In this document: positions 45,277 to 53,798 of the stretch, piece by piece | Position numbering within the stretch: the first letter of the stretch is position 1 | Layout: every line of letters begins with the position of its first letter | DNA from: Scatosoma sp900555925 | Lineage (GTDB): Bacteria; Bacillota; Clostridia; Christensenellales; Borkfalkiaceae | NCBI GenBank assembly: GCA_959603585.1 | Contig: CAUGYD010000004.1 | Location: forward strand, 161,369 to 225,368 | Direction: 5' to 3' | Length of the DNA stretch: 64,000 nt | Position numbers and translations under genes: made by a program | The notes under the pieces: generated by a model | What the model saw: only the letters and a program-made list of their open reading frames with translations | Databases searched by the model: none | Told to the model about the DNA's origin: nothing

Positions 45277-45987
45277 ATGATAAAGATTGCCATTGTGGAA
45301 GATAATAAAATCGCTTCGGATACGCTTTCAGAGTATTTGAACATCTATTCGGAAAAGAGCGGAGAAACGTTTGAAAGTATAGTATTCAGGGACGCCATTT
45401 CTTTTTTGACGGGCTATAAATCGGTTTACGACATTGTGTTTATGGATATCGAGCTCCCGCATTTAGACGGAATGGCGGCCGCGGCGAAACTTCGTCAGGT
45501 GGATAAAAAAATCCTTCTGATTTTCGTGACGAATATGGCGCAGTTTGCCGTAAAGGGGTATGAGGTAGACGCGCTGGATTACATAGTCAAACCCGTGGGA
45601 TACAGCAATTTTGAATTAAAGCTGAAAAAAGCGGTCGCGCTGGTCAAATCGAATACGGATACCATCACCATCAATAAAGCCGGGGGACTTATACGCCTTC
45701 CCGCGCGCGAAGTAAAATTTATCGAAGCGAGCGGCCATAAAATTATCTATCACACCGACGCGGACGAAGTGCAAGGTGGAGGAGAATCTCTTTCCGAATT
45801 GGAGGTCAAACTTCGTCCGTACGGTTTTTTGCGTTGTAATAACTGTTATTTGGTCAATGTGCGGCAGATTGAATCCGTGCAGGGGTATGTCATTACCATG
45901 TACGGCGGCGAGGAAGTGCAAATCAGCCGCCCGCGCAAAAAAAATTTCATGACCGAACTTGCGGATTGGTTGGGAAAGGGCAACTGA
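45277..45987 (+). CDS. LytTR-family response regulator (AgrA-like)
   Basis: A 236-residue response regulator. The receiver domain has the phosphoacceptor D57 in IVFMDIELPHLDG and the conserved DYIVKP. The C-terminal LytTR DNA-binding domain is recognisable in LPAREVKFIEASGHKIIYHT and YGFLRCNNCYLVNVRQIESV. ATG 45277 is preferred over GTG 45271 because AGAGGTG is then upstream. The stop is followed one base later by the sensor kinase start. A direct-repeat pair with 21-bp spacing lies in front of the GH3 gene downstream of the sensor, matching how LytTR proteins bind. Confidence 0.92.
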   Translation: MIKIAIVEDNKIASDTLSEYLNIYSEKSGETFESIVFRDAISFLTGYKSVYDIVFMDIELPHLDGMAAAAKLRQVDKKILLIFVTNMAQFAVKGYEVDALDYIVKPVGYSNFELKLKKAVALVKSNTDTITINKAGGLIRLPAREVKFIEASGHKIIYHTDADEVQGGGESLSELEVKLRPYGFLRCNNCYLVNVRQIESVQGYVITMYGGEEVQISRPRKKNFMTELADWLGKGN

Positions 45988-45988
45988 T

Positions 45989-47293
45989 ATGTACGAATTT
46001 TTCGTCGACCACGGCTTTATTCTCGAACTGTTTCTCTCCTTTGCGCTGTTCGCCTTTCCTCTCAAAAAGCGCCGCCTTTATGTACTGAGGATTTTGGCTT
46101 CTTTGGGCGTTTTATTCGTTTATTCCCTCGTCAGAAACGCGATCCCCAATCTAAACGCATGGACGGAGAGCTTGAAATATGTCGCCTTGTATCTCATCTG
46201 TATCGGCTCCGTAATGTTTATTTTCGACGTATCTTTCCGCGGGGGTGTCTTTTGCACGATCGGCGCCAGTCTTACCCAGCATTGTGCCTTTCGCGCGGGC
46301 GAGCTCACGCGCTATATTTTTGACGGCAGACTTTCGCTTGCCGCGCAGTCCGTACTCTATATCGCGGCGGTGCTAATCATCAACGCGCTGTCTTACTTTC
46401 TCTTTGCCCGTAGGTTCGGAAAAGAGGAGGATACGGAATATCTCCAAAGTATGCCCATTCTTCTTTTGAGCGGAGCCATGCTTTTGGTCTGTGTGCTCTT
46501 TCAGCAGTTGTTCGAGCAGTACGCCGCGGGAATCGGTCGTCCGCTGTATGTAATATTCGGTTGTTTCGACATGACCTCTTGTGCGTTCGCGCTGTGTATT
46601 CAGTATGCGGTTTACCGAAGCGGGCTTTTGCACCGCGATTACAGTCTTTTGGAACACGTTCTGCATCTTCAAAAGGAGCAGATGAAAGTTTCCAAGGAAA
46701 CCATCGATTTAATCAATATCAAGTGCCACGACTTGAAGAAACAAATCGCGCTTTTGGGGGACCGGAACCATATCACGAAAGAGGAAATAGGGGAGCTCAA
46801 CCGCGCCATATCGATATACGACGCTGCGGTCAAGACGGGCAATGAAGCGCTGGATGTTCTTCTTGCGGAAAAGACGCTGCTGTGCGAGAATAAGAATATT
46901 CAGTTCAACTGTATTGCGGACGGATATAGTTTGGGATTTATGCGGCCGTCGGATATTTATTCTCTGTTCGGAAATGCGATAGATAACGCGATAGAGGCAG
47001 TGGAGAAAAACGCGGACGAAAGCCGCCGCTGCATCGGCATGAGCGTCAAGGAAAGCAAGGGAATGGTATCGGCGCATTTTGAAAATTACTACGCGGGCGA
47101 GCTGGATTTTGACGACGGCTTGCCGCTTACGACGAAATCGGATAAGCGGTATCACGGATTCGGAATGAAGAGCATTAAAATGCTTGCGGAGAAGTACGGT
47201 GGCTACGTTTCGGTGAAGGCGGAGGACGGAGTGTTCAATCTCAACATTTTGCTGCCGATTTCCTCAAAAAGAGGGACGAAAAACGGTGGCTGA
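45989..47293 (+). CDS. GHKL sensor histidine kinase (AgrC-like)
   Basis: A 434-residue kinase. The first 215 residues contain about six transmembrane helices without a large outer domain, as in AgrC. The phosphorylated His is probably H247 in KCHDLKKQIALLGD. The GHKL ATPase shows the N box LFGNAIDNAIEAVE and the G box HGFGMKSIKMLAEKYGG. It pairs with the preceding LytTR regulator. AgrC-type kinases usually sense a cyclic peptide, but no agrB/agrD is present here; the glycosidase genes that follow suggest a different input. Confidence 0.9.
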   Translation: MYEFFVDHGFILELFLSFALFAFPLKKRRLYVLRILASLGVLFVYSLVRNAIPNLNAWTESLKYVALYLICIGSVMFIFDVSFRGGVFCTIGASLTQHCAFRAGELTRYIFDGRLSLAAQSVLYIAAVLIINALSYFLFARRFGKEEDTEYLQSMPILLLSGAMLLVCVLFQQLFEQYAAGIGRPLYVIFGCFDMTSCAFALCIQYAVYRSGLLHRDYSLLEHVLHLQKEQMKVSKETIDLINIKCHDLKKQIALLGDRNHITKEEIGELNRAISIYDAAVKTGNEALDVLLAEKTLLCENKNIQFNCIADGYSLGFMRPSDIYSLFGNAIDNAIEAVEKNADESRRCIGMSVKESKGMVSAHFENYYAGELDFDDGLPLTTKSDKRYHGFGMKSIKMLAEKYGGYVSVKAEDGVFNLNILLPISSKRGTKNGG

Positions 47294-47296
47294 AAT

Positions 47297-47329
47297 CAAT
47301 TTGGGAAAATTTTTTGACAATTTGGGAAA
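47297..47329 (+). promoter_or_regulatory. Putative LytTR binding site (direct repeats)
   Basis: CAATTTGGGAAA occurs at 47297-47308 and again at 47318-47329, start to start 21 bp, that is two helical turns. LytTR proteins such as AgrA and PlnC bind paired direct repeats with this kind of spacing upstream of the -35 box. The second copy ends 6 bp before the -35 box. Confidence 0.72.
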
Positions 47330-47335
47330 TAGTGC

Positions 47336-47364
47336 TTGAAAAAAACGGCAAAAAGAATTAAGAT
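47336..47364 (+). promoter_or_regulatory. Promoter of the glycosidase cluster
   Basis: TTGAAA (47336-47341) and TAAGAT (47359-47364) with a 17-bp spacer. The boxes are weaker than consensus, which suits an activated promoter. Confidence 0.65.
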
Positions 47365-47455
47365 GTTCTCACGATAAGGCGAGCGGGAGAATATCTTTTT
47401 TCGTTCGCAGAAATCCGATACGCAATTTCAAATTAATTTTCAAGGAGGAAGATTA

Positions 47456-50400
47456 ATGAAAAAGGGTAACAAACTCACATCGGTGTGGCGCGGTCTGACC
47501 GCGGTGTCGGCGTCGCTATTGGCGCTGTCCACGCTCGGCTACGGAATCGCGGACACATGGAGGAGCAATGTCGACGCCGCGTTCGGGACGCAAAGTTTCA
47601 TCACCAATACGGACGACGTAAAATATACGTCCACGTATAAGACGGGAGACGAGATGATGAATGCGGCAAAGGCGTTTGCGGTGCGCGAAGGCGCGGAAGG
47701 CACGGTCATCATGAAGAATGAAAACGGCGTGCTTCCCTTGAAAAAGGGCACGGTGGCGCTGTTCGGCGGCGCGGCGTATAGGCCGTATATGACCGCGGCG
47801 GGCAATACCGACCAGGTCAAGCTGGAAAAGGCGTTGACGGACGCGGGCTTTACCATCGATTCGACGATGAAATCGATTTATGAGCAATTGTTGACGCATG
47901 AGGAATATGTTCCGAACACCAGGGCGGGCGATTATACGGATTTCCCGATCCGCGAGGCGAACGCAGATAAGTTCACGACGGACGGCGGAGCGGCGACAAC
48001 ATGGAGAGAGCAGGTTCAGGCGGATACGGCGATCGTGGTGTTCTCCCGTCCGGGCGGAGAAGGGACGACGTATAAGCCGGGCAGCGCGCAGGACGCTTTC
48101 GGAAAACCGACGGGCAAGAACCCGCTCGCGCTTTCGGACGACGAACTTTCCGTCGTAAAGGCGGCCAAGGAAGCGTGCGATAAGGTAGTCGTGCTTCTCA
48201 ATACTTCCTGTACGATTGAAATCGGGGCTTTGAAGAGCGGCGAATACGCGGTGGACGGAATTGCGTATATCGGCATTCCCAACGATTATCAGTTCACGGG
48301 AATCGTGCAGGCGCTTTCGGGCGAAGTCAATCCGACGGGCGCGCTCGCGGATACCTATGCGACGGATTCGACGTCCTCTCCCGCGATGATGAACTTCGGG
48401 GGGGGGGTACTATTCCGACTTTGAAACAGTCAGTGACTTTGACGATACGAGATGGCCGGGCGTTGAAATCAATAACGAAACCGTAGGCTCTTTCGGCGGC
48501 AAGGCGAGTTATTCGGGCGGCTTTTATATCGTGGAAGCGGAAGGAATTTATACGGGCTATAACTATTACGAATCCCGTTATTACGATTGCATCGTCAATC
48601 CTTCGAGCAACGCCTCCTCGGCGAAGGGTTCGACGCAGGACTCCTCCGCTTGGAGCTATGATAAAGAGGTTTCGTATACTTTCGGTTACGGACTCTCCTA
48701 TCTCCCGTATGAGCAGAAGCTGACGGGGGTGACGGTAGAGGACCGCGTCGGCGGCAACGTGACGGCGACGATCGAAATCACGAACAACGGAGACAAGAGC
48801 GGCATGTTCCTCGCGCAGCTTTACGTACAGACGCCCTATACGGCGTACGATAAAGCGAATAAGGTAGAAAAGAGCGCGATTCAGTTCCTGAATTCGGGAA
48901 AGGTGGAGGTCGGAGCGCACGAAACGGAGACGGTCACCGTCACCATTCCCACGAAGTATCTCGCGAGCTATGACTATACGACGGCAAAGACGTACATACT
49001 CGACGGCGGTACGTATTATTTTGCGACGGGCAACGGTGCGCACGACGCTTTGAATAACATTCTTGCGGCGCAGAATCATACGAAGGGCCTGACGGACGTC
49101 AACGGCGAAGCGACGACGGGAAATAAGGAATGCGTTGCGACGTGGAAGAACGGAGACGAAAGTGCGACGGATACCTCGACGTTTGCGGTCTCCGATTCGG
49201 GCGGAAAGATTACGAATGTGGCGGATAACGCGGACCTCAATTACTATCTGCCGGGCACAGTGACATATCTTTCGCGGACGGATTGGGACGCCACCTATCC
49301 GGTCAATTATAATACGTTCAAAAACGGCGGCGGGGTAACTCTTGCAGACAGCCCGAAGAAAGACGAGTGGCTGAAAGAGCTCCGCAATCAGCAGCATGTT
49401 TTGGCGACGGATAACCCCGTAGAGAACGTGGACGGCATTCCGAGCGTTACCTTCCAGGATATCGGTTACGAACAGCAAATCAATATCGAAGACGAATTCT
49501 GGGATCAGCTCGTCAACGCGATTTCTCTCGATCAGGCAGTAGGCGCGGTAGCGCACGGCGGTTCCCAGTCGGATACTTTGGATAATATCGAGAATCCGGT
49601 CGTAAAACAGAATGACGGTCCTACGGGCTTTAACGGAAAAGCTCTTTCGACGAATAACGGGGAGCCGGGTTCCGATCCTTACTATGTAGATCCCGAATCG
49701 GAAGCGGGAAAATTCAAGGCGAACGTAAATTCTCAGACGTTGCTCGGCTCGTCCTTCAATCCCGAGCTGGCTCTCGAATGGGGCAGAATTTTGGGAAATA
49801 CGGGACTTTGGATCAAGAATTATCAGATTTGGGGCGGCGGACTCAATTATCATCGTTCCCCGTATAACGGAAGAAATACCGAATATCTTTCGGAAGATCC
49901 GATGCTGACCAACGTGCTCGGCACGGAGCTCATCAAGGGGACAAACGAATTCGGTATCATCAACGGCCCGAAGCACATCGGCTTCAACGACCAGGAATAT
50001 GACCGTTCGGGTATCTGCGTATACATGAACGAGCAGAAATTCCGTGAAACGGACCTCCGCGGCTTCCAGGGTGCGGTGGAAGAAGGCGGAGCGCTGGGGC
50101 TCATGGTAGCGTTTAACCGAATCGGCGCCATCAACGCTTCCCATCACGTGGGAATGTTGAAGAATCTCGTCCGCGGCGAATGGGGCTTCAAGGGGCTGAT
50201 TTCGACGGATATGATGAACAATAAATATTATTTCAATCCCGAAGGTTGTATCATGGCGACAGTGACGCAGATGGCGGACTTTGCCGGAGATAACAGTACC
50301 TTGGGCGGCGCCGGAGGAACGGACGCGACCTGGACTTATCTTTCGGTAGATAATGTAAAAAACGACGCCGAGCTCGTAGATGCGGCGAGAGAGTGCATGA

Positions 50401-50579
50401 AGTATCAGCTCTATGCCTTTGCGAACAGCGCGGTGCTGAACATTACGACGACGCCCGTAGTTCCCAGCTGGGAGAAGGCGCTTCGCGGCGTAATCGGAAC
50501 GACGATAGTGCTTTCTGCAGGATTTGCGACGCTTTGGGCAGTGAGCCTCGTACTCGGTAAAAAGAAGGAGGAAGAATAA
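47456..50579 (+). pseudogene. Membrane-anchored, domain-permuted GH3 glycosidase, frameshifted at a G10 run
   Basis: The frame opened at 47456 stops at 48424; the rest of the protein continues in another frame to 50579. The break is at ten G (48398-48407); nine would give NFGGGYYSDFETV and one 1040-residue product. Domain order is inverted: an N-terminal membrane segment, the GH3 C-terminal sandwich (residues about 80-330), an FnIII-like domain (YTFGYGLSYLPY on), then the TIM barrel with KHIGFNDQEYDRSG and the likely nucleophile D in GLISTDMMN. A C-terminal helix plus GKKKEEE anchors it again. Either a slippable off state or a sequencing error; without the shift it would be an intact surface beta-glycosidase. 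Confidence 0.82.
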
Positions 50580-50581
50580 TC

Positions 50582-51073
50582 ATGAACGCGATTAAAAAAC
50601 AAAAACTCGGAACGTGGCTGACACTCGTCGTCATAATCCTCGGTATCGTAAGCGTAATTATCTACTCCGTAAACGGCAGTGTAGAGGGTTACTTCAAAGG
50701 AACGAACCAATCTTCGGTCGTAATCATGTCGGTTTTAGCGATTGTTTTCGCCGTAATATCCATTATTCTCGCGCAGTTTTCTGCAAACGGCGCGGCGGGG
50801 AAAATCCTTTCCGCGATTACCGATATTCTGCGCATAGCGGCGGCGGTGCTTCTCATCGCTTCGCTCATGGGCTTTGTTTCCACGAGAGTAGAGGGGCTCG
50901 GTTATATTTTCGGCTCCGATGAAAACGTGCTCGACGAAATTCAGACGGAGGAAAATATGCGCTCCGCCTATACGGCAATCGCGGGCTTCGCATTCTATGC
51001 GGTAACTTGGCTGGTCGCGCTCGTCGCATGCTTCTGTGGAATGACCAAAGCGGCAAAAAAGACGAACGCATGA
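50582..51073 (+). CDS. Small polytopic membrane protein
   Basis: A 163-residue protein with four predicted transmembrane helices (near residues 11-28, 45-65, 75-100 and 130-155) and an acidic outer loop DENVLDEIQTEEN. It begins 2 bp after the GH3 stop behind AAGGAGGAAG, so it is co-translated with the anchored GH3. I do not recognise the family; the tight linkage suggests a partner or stabiliser of the membrane enzyme. Confidence 0.8.
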   Translation: MNAIKKQKLGTWLTLVVIILGIVSVIIYSVNGSVEGYFKGTNQSSVVIMSVLAIVFAVISIILAQFSANGAAGKILSAITDILRIAAAVLLIASLMGFVSTRVEGLGYIFGSDENVLDEIQTEENMRSAYTAIAGFAFYAVTWLVALVACFCGMTKAAKKTNA

Positions 51074-51095
51074 CGAAGTAGAAACTTTTCTGCGG

Positions 51096-51131
51096 CCTTT
51101 TCCGCCGAAGTCGACTGTTCGGCGGAAAAGG
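51096..51131 (+). terminator. Perfect hairpin after the membrane-protein gene
   Basis: CCTTTTCCGCCGAA and TTCGGCGGAAAAGG form a 14-bp perfect stem with an 8-base loop. There is no T run on the plus strand, so it may be an RNA-stability element rather than a terminator. Confidence 0.5.
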
Positions 51132-51154
51132 AGCAAAGCGTTCCGCAATCTGAG

Positions 51155-51194
51155 AAAAGGAGAGGCGGCAGAGTATACGGCGACCTCTCCTTTT
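51155..51194 (+). terminator. Terminator-like hairpin before the GH78 gene
   Basis: AAAAGGAGAGG pairs perfectly with CCTCTCCTTTT, which supplies a short T run. It could end or weaken the GH3 transcript before the rhamnosidase gene. Confidence 0.6.
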
Positions 51195-51221
51195 CATAAG
51201 AGCGGGCGAGGAGGACGAGAG

Positions 51222-53789
51222 ATGTTGAAAATAGTGAAATTCACCTGTGAAAATCTTTCTGAGGGGTGTGTGACGGATGAATCGAATCCCCGTTTTTCCT
51301 TTTCGCTTTCAAGCGACGGGCAAGGGGGGCGCTTAAAGCGCGCGACTTTGAAAATCAACGGCGAAAGGATAGATGCGACGGAGCAAATCGGCATCCGCTA
51401 TAAAGGCGCGCCGCTGAAAGCGTTCACGAAATACACGGCGACGCTGGAAGCGGAATCTGATAACGGAGACCGCGCAGACGCCTCGCTCGAATTTGAAACG
51501 GGCCGCATGGGTAATCCTTGGAAAGCGGAATGGATTACGGACGGCGGCTATCGCTTTACGGAGAAAAAGACGTCTCCCGTCCCGATGCTTTTCCGTAAGA
51601 CGTTCTCTTTTGAAAAAGAGATTCGTTCCGCGAAAATTTACGCCACGGCAATCGGGATTTACGAGCTGGAATTAAACGGAAAAAAGGTCGGCAAGGACTA
51701 TTTTTCTCCCGGGTTTACCTCCTATAAATCCCATTTGCAATATCAGACATACGACGTAACGGAGCAGATAAAAAAGGATAACACGCTGACGGCGACGGTC
51801 GCGGGCGGCTGGGCGGTAGGGGCGTTCGTAATGAGTCGCAAAAACCGAATCACGGCGCCCCGACAGGCATTTTTGGCGGAGCTTCGCGTCGTCTGTGCGG
51901 ACGGAACGGAAGCGGTGCTCGGAACGGACGAAACGTGGCAGGTGACGCGGGAAGGGCCTTTGCGCTTCGCGGAATTTTACGACGGGGAAATTTTCGACGC
52001 GACGGTTTCCCCCGAAAAAATTTCTTGGACGAACGCCTCCGCCGAGCGTTTGAAAATCCGCCCCGCCTTGGAAGCCTCCTATGGGGCTCCCGTCCGCGCC
52101 CGCGAAACCTTCCGCCCCGTATCCGTCACCCGCGCAAAGAGCGGCGAACTCATCTACGATTTCGGACAGAACTTTGCGGGCGTGGTAAAAATCAGGGTAA
52201 AGGGGAAGAAGGGACAGAAAATTACGGTTCGCCACGCGGAAATTCTGACCTCGGAAGGAGAACTTCATACGGCGTTTCTGCGTTCTGCGAAATGCAGGCT
52301 CGTCTATATCTGCCGCGACGGCGAGCAGGAATATTCTCCCCGCATGACCTATATGGGTTTTCGTTACGCGGGCGTGACGGGCGTTTCGGAGGAGAATATC
52401 GAGCTTAGCGCGACCGCGCTGTATTCGGAAATTCCCGAAACGGGTGCGTTTGAATGTTCGGACGAACGAATCAACCGCCTGCAAAAAAATATCGTATGGA
52501 GCGGGAAATCCAATTTCGTGGATATTCCCACGGACTGTCCCCAGCGCGACGAGCGCATGGGCTGGACGGGCGACATCGCGGTATTTGCGCCGACGGCGTG
52601 CTATAATTTCGGCATGGAAAGATTCTTGAACAAATGGTTGAAAGACGTGAAGTCGGAGCAGACGAAGGGCGGAGGAATCCCCAATACCGTCCCGTCACAG
52701 GGTTACGGTTTTCCCGAGACCATGCCGAAAAAAGCGGTGGCATTCTGGGGCGACGCGTGCGTGTTCGTGCCGTGGGCGGAGTACATGGCTTACGGAGATA
52801 AAGACATTCTCAAAGAAATGTATCCCGTCATGAAAAAATACGTCAAGGCGTGCCTGTTTTGGGCGGGACTCTTTTCTTTCGGAAAAAACAAATATATTTG
52901 GAACGATATCCCCGCGATGCAGTTCGGGGATTGGGTAGCGCCCGACGTCCCGAAGATGTCGGAATGGCAGGCGCGCTGTAAATGGACGGGAACGGCGGCG
53001 TTGGCGCGTTCGACGCGGCTGCTTTCCGAAATCGCGTCGATTTTGGGCAACGGGACGGACGCGGCGAAGTATCGGACAATCAGCGAAAAGGTTTCCGACG
53101 CCTATTGCAGTATTTTGACGGACGGCGACGGAAAATTGAAGGAGGAATTTCAGACGGCTTACGTCCTGCCCCTGTACTTTAAGATGTTTCCCGAGTCCGT
53201 GCGCCCCAAAGCGGCGAAAAATCTCGTCTCGCTGATAGAAAAGAACGGCTATCGGATCGGAACGGGATTTCCGGGCACTCCCTATATTCTGTTTGCGCTG
53301 AGCGATAACGGCTATGCCGACGTCGCGTATAAAATGCTGGAAAACACGGAATGTCCCTCGTGGCTGTACGAGGTGGAAGCGGGCGCAACGACGGTATGGG
53401 AGCGCTGGGACGGACTCGATAAAGACGGGACGTGTCCGATCGGCGACGACGGCACGGGCGGAATGATTTCTTATAATCATTATGCGTTCGGCGCCGTAGG
53501 CGATTTCCTGTACCGCCGCGTGGCAGGCATCGAAGCGACGGAGGGCGGCTATAAAAAATTTCGGATCGCGCCGCTCGTGGGCGGCGGATTGACGTTTGCA
53601 TCGGGCAGCGTGGAAACGCCTTACGGAAGGATAACTTCCGCGTGGAGGCTCGCGGACGGGGAATTTCATATCGAAGCGGAGGTTCCTTTCGGAACGGAGT
53701 GCACCTTGAAAATGCCTTCGGGCGCGGAACGAGTGCTGGAAAGCGGCCGCTATGCGTTTTCGGAAAGCTATGGCGGCGGGGCGAAATGA
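51222..53789 (+). CDS. Alpha-L-rhamnosidase, GH78
   Basis: An 855-residue cytoplasmic GH78 enzyme (no signal peptide). N-terminal beta-sandwich domains are followed by the (alpha/alpha)6 barrel. The family block DCPQRDERMGWTGD starts at D438; the glutamate in GATTVWERWDG is E727. A C-terminal sandwich (RIAPLVGGGLTFASGSVETP) completes it. It would release rhamnose from plant glycosides such as rutinose or pectin side chains. It starts behind GAGGAGGACGAG and is 9 bp from the transporter gene downstream. Confidence 0.95.
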   Translation: MLKIVKFTCENLSEGCVTDESNPRFSFSLSSDGQGGRLKRATLKINGERIDATEQIGIRYKGAPLKAFTKYTATLEAESDNGDRADASLEFETGRMGNPWKAEWITDGGYRFTEKKTSPVPMLFRKTFSFEKEIRSAKIYATAIGIYELELNGKKVGKDYFSPGFTSYKSHLQYQTYDVTEQIKKDNTLTATVAGGWAVGAFVMSRKNRITAPRQAFLAELRVVCADGTEAVLGTDETWQVTREGPLRFAEFYDGEIFDATVSPEKISWTNASAERLKIRPALEASYGAPVRARETFRPVSVTRAKSGELIYDFGQNFAGVVKIRVKGKKGQKITVRHAEILTSEGELHTAFLRSAKCRLVYICRDGEQEYSPRMTYMGFRYAGVTGVSEENIELSATALYSEIPETGAFECSDERINRLQKNIVWSGKSNFVDIPTDCPQRDERMGWTGDIAVFAPTACYNFGMERFLNKWLKDVKSEQTKGGGIPNTVPSQGYGFPETMPKKAVAFWGDACVFVPWAEYMAYGDKDILKEMYPVMKKYVKACLFWAGLFSFGKNKYIWNDIPAMQFGDWVAPDVPKMSEWQARCKWTGTAALARSTRLLSEIASILGNGTDAAKYRTISEKVSDAYCSILTDGDGKLKEEFQTAYVLPLYFKMFPESVRPKAAKNLVSLIEKNGYRIGTGFPGTPYILFALSDNGYADVAYKMLENTECPSWLYEVEAGATTVWERWDGLDKDGTCPIGDDGTGGMISYNHYAFGAVGDFLYRRVAGIEATEGGYKKFRIAPLVGGGLTFASGSVETPYGRITSAWRLADGEFHIEAEVPFGTECTLKMPSGAERVLESGRYAFSESYGGGAK

Positions 53790-53798
53790 GGTAAGTAA

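Noticed and set aside
45277..47293. Complete agr quorum-sensing system
   Set aside because: Regulator and sensor fit AgrA/AgrC families, but no AgrB protease or small AgrD precursor was found on either side.
48327..50147. A 600-codon minus-strand frame opposite the permuted GH3
   Set aside because: Same reason: low-complexity Arg/Ile-rich shadow of a real gene, with no ribosome site or family match.
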